Source: Rhodospirillales bacterium (GTDB lineage: Bacteria > Pseudomonadota > Alphaproteobacteria > ATCC43930 > CGMCC-115725). Taken from it: a stretch of DNA of 34,553 bases. Position 1 is the first letter of the stretch; every line of letters begins with the position of its first letter. A program made the position numbers and the translations under genes. The notes under the pieces were generated by a model that ran no database searches, was not told where the DNA came from, and saw only the letters and a program-made list of their open reading frames with translations. Positions 1 through 7,707 of the stretch are shown one piece after another. The stretch spans positions 1 to 34,553 of the forward strand of contig JAQGIC010000041.1 of assembly GCA_028288725.1 (NCBI GenBank), given 5' to 3'.

Positions 1-372
1 CAGCGTATGGGCCAGCACCGCCTCGGCATCCGGCACCATCGAGCGGAACTTCCAGCAGCGGAAGCTCGTCCCGCCGACGCCGATCCGGCGATGGCCGAAC
101 AGGGCCGCACCGCCGTCGCACCGCACCGCAAGCGCGATCGCCAGCAGCAGCGGGCCGAACAGCACGATCAGCGCCGCACTCGCCACCACGTCGAACACCC
201 GCTTGCTGCGCTGCTTCGCCGGGGCCGCCAGGTTCGGTCGCGGCACCTCATGCGGCCGGAAATTGATCCGACCGGCCTCGGCTTCGAACGATGACGCATC
301 GCCGCCCGGGTACCGGTCGCTGAAACCGTCACGGCGCACAGAAGCGTTCAAATTCGAAAGCGAATTCTTCAT
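1..372 (-). CDS. Priming sugar transferase (undecaprenyl-phosphate sugar-1-phosphate transferase), partial
   Basis: This is the N-terminal 124 codons of a bacterial sugar transferase (WbaP/ExoY/PssY-type), cut by the window edge. After a poorly conserved 50-residue head, the protein shows the family entry motif KRVFDVVASAALIVLFG, a hydrophobic membrane segment, then FGHRRIGVGG and WKFRSMVPDAE. The last two are hallmarks of the catalytic domain. Such enzymes move a sugar-1-phosphate from a nucleotide sugar to undecaprenyl phosphate at the inner membrane, the first step of EPS repeat-unit synthesis. The ATG at 372 is preceded by AGGGA five bases away. It is divergent from the beta-barrel/OPX pair, which fits a shared control region. 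The catalytic C-terminus lies outside the window, so integrity cannot be judged. Confidence 0.85.
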   Translation of the reverse strand, partial: MKNSLSNLNASVRRDGFSDRYPGGDASSFEAEAGRINFRPHEVPRPNLAAPAKQRSKRVFDVVASAALIVLFGPLLLAIALAVRCDGGAALFGHRRIGVGGTSFRCWKFRSMVPDAEAVLAHTL

Positions 373-756
373 GGCGATCCCTGCTAAAGTAAATCCACAG
401 ACAATGTTCGCGGATATTCTTGCAGGATCAATGATGGATGCCCGCAGCCAAGTTCGAATTCTCATTCGCATGCGCAGCATGCTAACGACGGAACGAATGG
501 ATGGTTCGGGGCAAAGTTAGGTCATTCGCCGCCTTTGGTTGATTCCCCCGGAAGTTCTTATAAAGTTCGGGGAGAATTTGCGGAGAACGACCGGACGGCG
601 CGGAGCCGGGTAGCGCCCGAAGGTGGCTGGCGTCTTGCAACGCAGCATAGTTGTATCAGAAAACTTTCGTGCCGCTTCAGATTTTTTTTGAGGCCGATGG
701 AATTTTTCCGAAGCAAAAACGTAAAATTGATAGTACCCGCTATAGATCGAACGCCA
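373..756. promoter_or_regulatory. Divergent intergenic region between priming transferase and beta-barrel gene
   Basis: No convincing gene lies here. The stretch from about 640 to 760 is much richer in A+T than the surrounding genes and contains a T8 run near 682-689 and a TATAGA hexamer at 741-746 that could be a -10 element. No good -35 was found at the right distance. CGCATGCG, a small palindrome, occurs near 468. The region must carry promoters for both divergent genes, but exact sites are not resolved. Confidence 0.35.
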
Positions 757-2148
757 ATGTTGCAATGCACAAAAATAAACCCGGTCGATCACGCTTCGGT
801 CCCATCCGTTTCGTTGATTCCAAAGCCGGTCATCACATGGCGCCTCGTACCCTTCCATGGGCGTCTGAGCATGCTCCTGCTCTCCGGCGTCGCCGTGCTG
901 GTGGCGGCGGGGGAGCCCTCATCCGTCAGGGCCCAAACCGCCAGCGCGACCCAGGCCATGGGCAATACGCCGCCCGATGATCTTCGCTCCGATGAACCGC
1001 TGCTGGATCGATTCAATCGGCGCATTACAATCCCAGGAACGCAGGTCGGCGCCGTGTCGTTCCAGGCGCAGGCTGTGGCAGATTTAGGCTTCAATGATAA
1101 CGTCTTCGCCCTGCAAACCGGCGTGAAGTCGGACTTCTTCGTGGACTACGGCGCGCGCTTCGACGCGGACTATCACTATGACGGCTTCCGCGCCAACCTC
1201 AGCCTCAACGGCCAGGAACGCAGCTACCTTTCGCTGTCCAACGAGGATTTCTGGCAGGGGGGTACGCGCCTCCAGCTATCCGATCAGCTCGGCAGGGATC
1301 TGGGCGTGTTCCTGAACGGCGGCGTGCAGCGCCTGTCGGTGCCGCGCTCCGACCCGAACACGATCAACGGCTTCAAGCCGGCGACCTATCTGCTCTACGA
1401 CGCCGAAGCCGGCACGTCGATCGGCAATGGGGCCCATAATCTGGTGACGCTGACGACCGGCTACAGCCAGACGATCTACGACCAGTCGTTCGGAGCGCAG
1501 GGGCTGATCATCACCAACGACCGCAATCGCCAGGAGATCTTCGGCGACGTTCGCTTCGACCATACCTTCTTCGGCAATCAGAAATTCTTCGTCGAGCTCC
1601 GGCCGGACGGACGAAGCTTCGGCCGCGACATCGATGCATCAGGCTTCCGGCGCGCCAGCAACGGCGTGCGCAGCGACACGGGCATCCAGCTCGACCTGGA
1701 CAGCGCGTTCCTGGTCTCGCTCTCGACCGGCTATCAGACCCAGTCCTACGCCGATCCGCGCTTCGGCCAGATCGACGAACCGGACGTCACCGCCGAAATC
1801 CTGTGGTCGCCCACGCAGCTGACCCAGCTCGATCTGAAATATGTCCATGAATATTACGAGGATATCTTCTTCGATAGCCCGGGCTATGTCCATGACATGA
1901 CCTCGGTGACCCTCAGCCACGAACTCCGGCGCGACATCCTGCTGAAGCTCGGTGCCAGCTACGACGATCGCCAATTGGAACGTTCGGTGCGCCACTACGA
2001 TATCCTCACGACCGAAGCCCGCGCCGACTACGAAATCGCCCGCGGGATCACGATCGGCATCGACTATGTGAACCAACATCTCACGTCGAACACCACGCGC
2101 ACCTTCGATGACAACATCGTCATGCTGAGCTTCAAGAAGCAGTTCTGA
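757..2148 (+). CDS. Outer-membrane beta-barrel protein of an EPS export locus (Wzp/BBP2-like porin)
   Basis: The mature part is rich in alternating polar/aromatic strands (for example FFVDYGARFDADYHYDG and LSLNGQERSYLSLSN) and ends in the sequence SFKKQF. The terminal Phe is typical of an outer-membrane beta-signal. A signal peptide core (MLLLSGVAVLVAAGE, then SVRAQ) precedes it. The start is uncertain: ATG 757 gives 463 residues, a TTG at 814 or ATG at 871 would be shorter, and none has a good ribosome site. The gene lies 25 bases before a short OPX lipoprotein gene. It most resembles uncharacterised beta-barrel porins found beside EPS genes, and I infer it forms the outer-membrane pore for the polymer. 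Confidence 0.72.
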   Translation: MLQCTKINPVDHASVPSVSLIPKPVITWRLVPFHGRLSMLLLSGVAVLVAAGEPSSVRAQTASATQAMGNTPPDDLRSDEPLLDRFNRRITIPGTQVGAVSFQAQAVADLGFNDNVFALQTGVKSDFFVDYGARFDADYHYDGFRANLSLNGQERSYLSLSNEDFWQGGTRLQLSDQLGRDLGVFLNGGVQRLSVPRSDPNTINGFKPATYLLYDAEAGTSIGNGAHNLVTLTTGYSQTIYDQSFGAQGLIITNDRNRQEIFGDVRFDHTFFGNQKFFVELRPDGRSFGRDIDASGFRRASNGVRSDTGIQLDLDSAFLVSLSTGYQTQSYADPRFGQIDEPDVTAEILWSPTQLTQLDLKYVHEYYEDIFFDSPGYVHDMTSVTLSHELRRDILLKLGASYDDRQLERSVRHYDILTTEARADYEIARGITIGIDYVNQHLTSNTTRTFDDNIVMLSFKKQF

Positions 2149-2173
2149 GGCCGGACCAGAAGGGAACCCGACC

Positions 2174-2761
2174 ATGCCCCGTACCGTCTCTATCAAGTCT
2201 GCCCGCTCCCCCAAATTCGCCCCGCTGCTGGGCTTGGCCCTTGCGGGTCTGGTCGCCGGCTGCGCCGACGCGCCGCGCCCGGAGGCGGCGACACCGAGCG
2301 ACGCTTCGCTGCTGCACACCGGCGACACGGTCAACATCACCGTGTTCGGCCAGCCGCAATTGACCGGCGAACAGATCGTCGACGACCATGGCGAGGTCTC
2401 GGTCCTGCTGGCCGGGCGCGCCAAGATCGCCGGATTGACCCCGACCGCGGCGGAAGGTGCCCTGAGGGAGCGGCTCGGCAAAGGTGGCATCGTGGTCACC
2501 CCGAGCGTCTCGGTCGTCGTGACCAAGCATCTGCCGGTCTATGTCGTCGGCGAGGTGGCGAGGCCCGGCAGCTACGACTGGTCGGGCGATCTGCGCACCA
2601 TCAACGCGGTGGCGCTGGCCGGCGGCTATACCTATCGCGCCAAATCGTCGGGCCTCCGCGTGATCCGCCATGGCGACCCGCAGCACACCGAGTATGCCGC
2701 GGACCAGACGACCGAGATCGAACCGGGCGACACGGTGATCGTGCCGGAGCGCTGGTTCTAA
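2174..2761 (+). CDS. Polysaccharide export (OPX/Wza-GumB-type) lipoprotein, short form
   Basis: The 195-residue protein has a lipoprotein signal with lipobox LVAGC (Cys30). A Poly_export domain follows (about residues 44-115: LHTGDTVNITVFGQPQL, then VSVVVTKHLPVYVVGEV). A single SLBB-like domain comes next (GEVARPGSYDWSGDLRTINA, ending EPGDTVIVPERWF). It stops directly after this domain, so the C-terminal amphipathic helix that lets E. coli Wza form its own outer-membrane pore is absent. Short OPX proteins of this kind depend on a separate beta-barrel, and one is encoded just upstream. AAGGGA lies eight bases before the ATG. Function: periplasmic/outer-membrane conduit for EPS export, working with the Wzc-like protein at 9607. 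Confidence 0.9.
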   Translation: MPRTVSIKSARSPKFAPLLGLALAGLVAGCADAPRPEAATPSDASLLHTGDTVNITVFGQPQLTGEQIVDDHGEVSVLLAGRAKIAGLTPTAAEGALRERLGKGGIVVTPSVSVVVTKHLPVYVVGEVARPGSYDWSGDLRTINAVALAGGYTYRAKSSGLRVIRHGDPQHTEYAADQTTEIEPGDTVIVPERWF

Positions 2762-2771
2762 CTCTCTCATT

Positions 2772-2887
2772 TCGTCACCCCCGGGCTCGACCCCGGGGGC
2801 CTACGCGGTCGGCCGACGCGTCTTCATGCCCGAGAGCGCGCAGGCGGAGATGCGTGAATGCCCGGATCAGGTCCGGGCATGACGATC
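2772..2887. repeat. Paired inverted palindromic intergenic repeat (copy 1)
   Basis: Two hairpin units face each other. The first has arms 2778-2785 and 2792-2799 (CCCCCGGG/CCCGGGGG). The second has arms 2858-2866 and 2872-2880 (ATGCCCGGA/TCCGGGCAT). The outer ends carry CGTCA and its complement TGACG. The pair lies between convergent genes and may also end transcription in both directions. It belongs to the same architectural class as the pairs at 22487 and 24688. Confidence 0.7.
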
Positions 2888-2895
2888 TCTAGATA

Positions 2896-4089
2896 TCAGA
2901 CCGCCCGCGACGGCGTTCCGGCCGGTTGCCGCGTGATCGCCGTCCGCCGCTCGGCGATCGCGGCGGCGTACAGGGCCTCGGTCTCCGCCGCGATGCGGTC
3001 CCAGCTCGGGATCGCCTGCACCAGATCGATCAGCCCCTGGGACATGCGCGCGCGCGTCGCCGGTTCCGCGACCAGGCGCGCGATCGCCTGGGCCAGCCCG
3101 GCGACGTCGCCGGGCTCGACCAGGAACCCGGTCTCACCGTCGGTCAGGAGTTCGGCAAAGCCGCCGATATTGGACGCGACCATGGGCCGCGCGGTCTTCA
3201 GCGCCGCCATCAGCACGCCGCTCATCTCGATCTCGCGATAGGGAAAGGCCAGCACGTCGGCCCAGCCGAACAGGCGCGGCATTTCCTCGTCGGGCACGAA
3301 GCCGAACTCGAAGCGGATCTGCGGCAAGCCGGCGGCGGCGGCTTCGAGCGGCGCCACATCCATGTAAGGCTTGCCGACGACCAGCACCTCGACGCGGGCG
3401 GCCATCTCGGGCGTGAGGCGCTTCACCGCCTCGATCATCAGATCGATGCCCTTGTAGGGCTTGATCTTGCCGAACAACAGGAACCGCACCGGACGATCGT
3501 CCGCAATCGGCGCGGGGGGTGCCACCGGCTCCGAATCGTCGAGAAAACCGTGGGCGATGCGTTGGACTCGCGCCGGATCGACACCATAGGCCGCCAGACG
3601 CGGTCGCGCCTGTTCGGTATGGATGATGACCCGATCGAACCGCGTCAGCACGGAGGTGGCGCCCAGCCGCTGGACGGCTGCGCCGGGATTGGCGTTGAAC
3701 GGCTGGGAATCATGGCAGGTCACGACGATCGGGGCGATCCGGGCCAACCGGCCCAGAAACGCGCGATCGACCACCGGCAGGGGCAGCCATTGGAAATGGA
3801 TGATGTCGGGCCGCTCCCGCGCCAGGGTGCGCACCAACGATGCCATGGCGCTGACATGGGACACGCCCTTCGCGATTTTGGCGAGCGGTCCGGGCCAGCG
3901 TTCCGTGCCGAGCATCCGCGCGGCGGCGTAGAAATGCTGCCGCAAGGGCACGGTCGCCGGCACCGGGTCGCGGGCGCCGAGCGCCTTGCCGAAGAAATCG
4001 ATCCGATGCCCCCGGCGCTGCAGCGCCGCCGCCAGCTTCTCGTCATACGGCAGGGTGAAGAGCGACGGGTCGATCATCGCGACGCGCAT
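2896..4089 (-). CDS. GT4-type glycosyltransferase
   Basis: A 397-residue GT-B enzyme of family 4. The N-terminal Rossmann part starts MRVAMIDPSLF. The donor-binding part carries VRFLLFGKIKPYKGIDLMIEA and ends with VASNIGGFAELLTDGETGFL. In the usual E-x7-E position the sequence is EMSGVLMAA, so the second Glu is replaced by Ala. Related enzymes with this change exist, so it is not proof of inactivity. ATG 4089 is preferred over ATG 4095 or more distant starts because AAGGGA lies six bases upstream. It follows the GT8-like gene by only a few bases, so the two are an operon. Expected role: cytoplasmic addition of one sugar to the EPS repeat unit; donor and linkage cannot be read from sequence. 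Confidence 0.85.
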   Translation of the reverse strand: MRVAMIDPSLFTLPYDEKLAAALQRRGHRIDFFGKALGARDPVPATVPLRQHFYAAARMLGTERWPGPLAKIAKGVSHVSAMASLVRTLARERPDIIHFQWLPLPVVDRAFLGRLARIAPIVVTCHDSQPFNANPGAAVQRLGATSVLTRFDRVIIHTEQARPRLAAYGVDPARVQRIAHGFLDDSEPVAPPAPIADDRPVRFLLFGKIKPYKGIDLMIEAVKRLTPEMAARVEVLVVGKPYMDVAPLEAAAAGLPQIRFEFGFVPDEEMPRLFGWADVLAFPYREIEMSGVLMAALKTARPMVASNIGGFAELLTDGETGFLVEPGDVAGLAQAIARLVAEPATRARMSQGLIDLVQAIPSWDRIAAETEALYAAAIAERRTAITRQPAGTPSRAV

Positions 4090-4099
4090 GGCCATTCCC

Positions 4100-5014
4100 T
4101 TACTGTGCCGCAATCGACAGGCCGACCGGCGCCATCTTGGACGCGGTCTTGGGTGCCGCACCATAGCGGATCATGGCCGTGAACTCGCCGCCGCCGGTCC
4201 GCTTGATGCGATAGGCCGTGCGCTTGCCCGGCCCGGCCAGGTGCAGCGCCGAAATCGTGCGGTACGGCTGGTAGGGCCGGCAGAAGGCCCCGGCCTCGTC
4301 GTTCCACATCGGCACGCCCCGATCGCAGATCCAGTTGGCGCCGGCATCGAGCAGCCGGGTCGGCAGCCGGTCCTGATAAATCGCCTGATTGAGCGCGAAC
4401 TGGTCATGGGGCGTGATCTTGCCGGTGCGCCGGATCGCGGCGTCATAGCGGCGCGCCCAGGCCGCCCAATGGGGCGCGCCCGCGCGGATCGCGAACATGC
4501 CGGCGTTCAGATGCGGCTTGGCCAGCAGCCAGGCGGCGCGAAAGGGGCCATAGCCCAACAGGAAATGCTTGGCCGTCCACAGGAACAGAAAGCGCTGGAA
4601 GCGGTAGGCGCGCTCGTTCTCGTGCGCGATCGCCATGCCCTCGCTCCGGGCGCCCTCGACCAGGGCCAGCACGGCTTCTTCGTTCTGCAGCCAGACGTCC
4701 GAATCGATCCAGCAATAGACCTCGAAATCGGGGAAATATTCCGGCAGGAACGGCCGGACCAGGAAGGCCAGTTCGAGCGGCTTATCGACCGACCCGGCAC
4801 CCATATGGGGCCGGGGCGTCTTGATGATGGCATCGCGTTCGGCCAGCCAAGCCCGATTCTCATCGCTCAGGCCCAGATCCAGGATGCCGAGCGCATAGGA
4901 CGGCAACGCGCTGGCCGGCAGACGCGCCAACCGTTCCAGCGACAGGATCATGTCCTTCAGCAGGCCGAAGAATTTCGTGTCGGACGAACTGACGATCAGA
5001 AGCTTGGCAGGCAC
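4100..5014 (-). CDS. GT8-like glycosyltransferase (nucleotide-diphospho-sugar transferase fold)
   Basis: The 304-residue protein has the DxD metal/nucleotide site in CWIDSDVWLQN (about residue 103) and the downstream motifs HLNAGMFAIR and HDQFALNQAIY. These are typical of GT-A enzymes related to families 8 and 77. The GTG start at 5014 is supported by GAGGAGAG eight bases upstream. A six-base hairpin (5026-5031 with 5039-5044) overlaps that ribosome site on the transcript and could tune translation. It is the first gene of a two-gene minus-strand operon with the GT4. Role inferred from context: EPS repeat-unit assembly in the cytoplasm. Confidence 0.72.
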   Translation of the reverse strand: MPAKLLIVSSSDTKFFGLLKDMILSLERLARLPASALPSYALGILDLGLSDENRAWLAERDAIIKTPRPHMGAGSVDKPLELAFLVRPFLPEYFPDFEVYCWIDSDVWLQNEEAVLALVEGARSEGMAIAHENERAYRFQRFLFLWTAKHFLLGYGPFRAAWLLAKPHLNAGMFAIRAGAPHWAAWARRYDAAIRRTGKITPHDQFALNQAIYQDRLPTRLLDAGANWICDRGVPMWNDEAGAFCRPYQPYRTISALHLAGPGKRTAYRIKRTGGGEFTAMIRYGAAPKTASKMAPVGLSIAAQ

Positions 5015-5348
5015 GGGTTATCTCTCCTCGCGATCGATGCGAGGCACCAAGTGCGGCCCGCGATGGCAAGATTCTCGGTCCCGGCGCGGCGCAGCCGTGG
5101 TGGCGAACGGCAAAGCGCAAGATTCTGGAAGGATGCATTCTCGAATGCTGCGCTGCAGCATAAGGAGAATTCCGCGCCACGCCCACAAGTGAACGGCTGA
5201 TCCTGCCGGTCGTTCCCGCGTTGCACGCGTGTCTTTAAAAGGATTTTCACCGCAATTGATGGAAACTTGCGCGACAGATCGGGACCGTTCGACTAGTCTT
5301 GGACGTTAACCAGCAGTACCTTGCCCCCTTCCCGCTGCTGGATGATCC
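5015..5348. promoter_or_regulatory. Divergent intergenic region between two glycosyltransferase operons
   Basis: A 334-base stretch without a convincing gene. Short open frames on both strands here lack family motifs and ribosome sites. Apart from the small hairpin 5026-5044 next to the GT8-like start, I see no clear promoter hexamers. It must hold promoters for the minus operon and for the plus-strand GT2/acyltransferase pair. Confidence 0.4.
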
Positions 5349-6314
5349 ATGATGACTGGCGCCACACCACGGGTCTCCGTCGTGATGCCGATCTATAACG
5401 GCGCCGAATTCCTGGCGCTCTCGATCGACAGCGTGCTGGCGCAGACCCTGCCGGATTTCGAACTGATCCTGGTCGATGACGGTTCGACCGACGGCACGGC
5501 CGAGATCATCCAGCGTTATGCCGCGCGAGATCCGCGCATCGTGCCGGTCGCCAAAGCCAATTCCGGCATCGCCGACACGCTGAACCGGGGCCTGGCGGTC
5601 GCCCGGGCCGAGTGGATCGCGCGGCTCGATTCCGACGACCTGATGCTGCCGCAGCGGCTGGAACGGCAATTGGCCTTCTTCGCGGCGAACCCCGACCTGA
5701 TTGCCGCCGGCAGCTATTACGAGATCATCGATCCTGCCGGCGTGAGCCACGGCACCCGCCTGCCGCTGCCGCGCACGCGCGACGAGCTCGCGGGTTTTCT
5801 TGCGACGCGCGAACCCCTGAGCTTCCTGCATCCGAGCATGATGTTCCGCCGTCAGACCGCGCTCGATCTGCACGGCTACGACAAGCGGACCGAGCCGGCC
5901 GAGGATGCCGACCTGTTCGCCCGCATGCTGGCGACCGGGGCTCCGATCCTGATCCAGCCCGAGGTGCTGCTGCGCTATCGCGTCCATTCGAACACGGTCT
6001 CGGCCAAGTCGGCGACCAGACAGTTCATGATGGTGGCCTGGACCTATCATAATTTCCATGCCGCCCGGGACGGCGCTCCGACCTTGTCCTTTGACGCCTT
6101 CGTCGAGCATCAGCGGCGTCGGCCCTGGACCGAGCGGCTGGCGCTGCGCATCCGGCTGTTGTCGGACGGGCTCTATCGGCGCTATGCCGCCGCCCTGGTC
6201 GGTGGCCACAAGGCAACGGCCCTCGCCTATCTGGCGGCGGCCTCGGCGCTTCGGCCGGCCAAGGCGCTCCGCCGGGCGCTGCGCCGTCCGGCGCCGATCG
6301 GCGTGCGTTCCTGA
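5349..6314 (+). CDS. GT2 family glycosyltransferase
   Basis: A GT-A fold family 2 enzyme of 321 residues. VSVVMPIYNGAEF opens the nucleotide-binding domain, VDDGSTDGT gives the first Asp pair, and ARLDSDDLML is the DxD-type metal site. FLHPSMMFRR and EDADLFARML (acceptor-side, with the ED catalytic-base region) follow. Two adjacent ATGs (5349, 5352) are possible. The stop codon overlaps the ATG of the following acyltransferase (TGATG), so the two are translationally coupled. It probably adds a hexose to the lipid-linked EPS repeat unit; the exact sugar is not deducible. Confidence 0.88.
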   Translation: MMTGATPRVSVVMPIYNGAEFLALSIDSVLAQTLPDFELILVDDGSTDGTAEIIQRYAARDPRIVPVAKANSGIADTLNRGLAVARAEWIARLDSDDLMLPQRLERQLAFFAANPDLIAAGSYYEIIDPAGVSHGTRLPLPRTRDELAGFLATREPLSFLHPSMMFRRQTALDLHGYDKRTEPAEDADLFARMLATGAPILIQPEVLLRYRVHSNTVSAKSATRQFMMVAWTYHNFHAARDGAPTLSFDAFVEHQRRRPWTERLALRIRLLSDGLYRRYAAALVGGHKATALAYLAAASALRPAKALRRALRRPAPIGVRS

Positions 6315-7477
6315 TGGCCCATTCCGTCAAGCTGGCGCCCTGCCAGATCGACTATCTCAACCTGGTCCGCGCGCTCGCGGCGCAGATCGTGCTGCTCGGC
6401 CATAGCACGGCCTATTTCCTGGCCGGCCACGATCGGGGCGGGCGCTGGGAAACCAGCGGCGTGCTGGTGTTCTTCCTCTTGTCGGGCTTCCTGATCGCGC
6501 TCAGCGTCCAGCAGAAGCGCGACCGGACCGACTATGGCTTCGGCCATTACCTGATCGACCGGTTCTGCCGGATCTTTTCGGGCTATCTGCCGGCACTGGT
6601 GCTGGTCGCGATCGTCGATGGCCTGATGCGCGACCAGCCCACCTATCCCTATGCCGCCAGTTCGACGCCGCTGCAGTGGCTCGGCAATCTGGCCATGCTA
6701 CAGGAATATCCCGTGTTCCAGATCCTGCGCCGGCTGGGCATGGCCGAGCGGCCCTGGTTCATCGAGGCGTTCGGTTCCGGCCGGCCCTTCTGGACCGTGG
6801 CCATCGAATGGTGGATCTATCTGTTCTTCGGCTATCTCGCCTTCTTCGTCGCGCGGCGCAAGCGCTTGAATCGGCGAGATATTCTTGTCCTGGCCGCGGT
6901 CGGAATCGTGCCGATCTACAACGCCATGGGCGGCGTCGGCCAATGCCTGAGCTTCGTCTGGATGATCGGCGCCGGCGCCGCTTGGGCACAGGATCGCCTG
7001 ATGCGCCGGGGCGGTCCGCAAGCCCTGCCCGGCCGGCGCCGCTGGGCATGGGGTATCGCCGGGCTGATCCTGTTGTCGACGGTGCTGCTCGCCGGCCGGC
7101 TGCTCGCGACCGAGGGACGGATCTATGATCTGCAGTTCGCCCTGTTCGCGGCCGGCGCGCTGTTCGGCCTGTTCTTCCTGCTGGGCCTGTCGCCGATCAC
7201 CGTGCCCCGCTGGATCAGCCGTGCGATCGATCGGATCGCCGACTACAGCTATTCGCTGTATCTCATCCACTACACGGTGCTGATCTGGTTCGTCGTGCAC
7301 CGGCCTTCAGCCGATCATTACGATATCGGAACATTCGTCGAGATCTTTCTGATCGCGAACGGCGCCGCCTGGGTCTTCTGGTTCCTGTTCGAACGGCACT
7401 ACCATCGCATCGCCGGTGCCGCGAAGCTGCTGCTCGACCGGCGGCATGAGACCAGGGCCCTGTCGCCCAGAACCTGA
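6314..7477 (+). CDS. Acyltransferase 3 family membrane protein (EPS O-acyl modification)
   Basis: A multi-pass inner-membrane protein of 387 residues with the Acyl_transf_3 pattern: IDYLNLVRALAAQIVLLGHS (conserved Arg and His of the first helix), VFFLLSGFLIALS, and FWTVAIEWWIYLFFGY. About ten hydrophobic helices follow, ending with YSYSLYLIHYTVL. Members transfer acetyl, succinyl or similar groups to sugars across or at the membrane, as in NodX, OafA and EPS acetylases. It overlaps the GT2 gene by one base. With a second member at 16726, the polymer probably carries more than one acyl substituent, an inference from gene count. Confidence 0.88.
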   Translation: MAHSVKLAPCQIDYLNLVRALAAQIVLLGHSTAYFLAGHDRGGRWETSGVLVFFLLSGFLIALSVQQKRDRTDYGFGHYLIDRFCRIFSGYLPALVLVAIVDGLMRDQPTYPYAASSTPLQWLGNLAMLQEYPVFQILRRLGMAERPWFIEAFGSGRPFWTVAIEWWIYLFFGYLAFFVARRKRLNRRDILVLAAVGIVPIYNAMGGVGQCLSFVWMIGAGAAWAQDRLMRRGGPQALPGRRRWAWGIAGLILLSTVLLAGRLLATEGRIYDLQFALFAAGALFGLFFLLGLSPITVPRWISRAIDRIADYSYSLYLIHYTVLIWFVVHRPSADHYDIGTFVEIFLIANGAAWVFWFLFERHYHRIAGAAKLLLDRRHETRALSPRT

Positions 7478-7551
7478 TCGCCCATTGCCCCGAACGCTCC
7501 GGGACCTAATTCGTGATAGGGTGCGTGCAATCGCCTCTCGCGGAGGGTGCC

Positions 7552-7707
7552 ATGACGAAGCTTGGAAGCGTCGGAGTTCGCCTCGCGGGCGTGCTGATCG
7601 GACTGGTCTTGCTGGGCGGCTGCATGGACAGCCGGAAAATGCAGGACTCGCTCAAACTGTCGGGGCCCTGCGCACCCAATTACGTGAGCTTGGCTCTGCA
7701 GTTCTGA
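7552..7707 (+). CDS. Small putative lipoprotein
   Basis: A 51-residue open frame with a clear lipoprotein signal: basic N-terminus, hydrophobic core GVLIGLVLLGGC, lipid-acceptor Cys24. GGAGGG lies four bases before the ATG at 7552, which supports real translation. The mature part is only about 28 residues, with a second Cys in SGPCAPNY, and I do not recognise a family. Its 3' end overlaps the end of the convergent polymerase gene by 56 bases. It could be a genuine small accessory lipoprotein or a remnant of a longer one. A longer in-frame start at 7513 exists but lacks a good ribosome site. Confidence 0.5.
   Translation: MTKLGSVGVRLAGVLIGLVLLGGCMDSRKMQDSLKLSGPCAPNYVSLALQF

Noticed and set aside
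7-294. A plus-strand gene at the left edge
   Set aside because: The minus strand encodes clear sugar transferase motifs over the same bases, and the plus frame is its shadow.
4996-5250. Small gene between the two glycosyltransferase operons
   Set aside because: No ribosome site, no motif and overlap with the start of the GT8-like gene.
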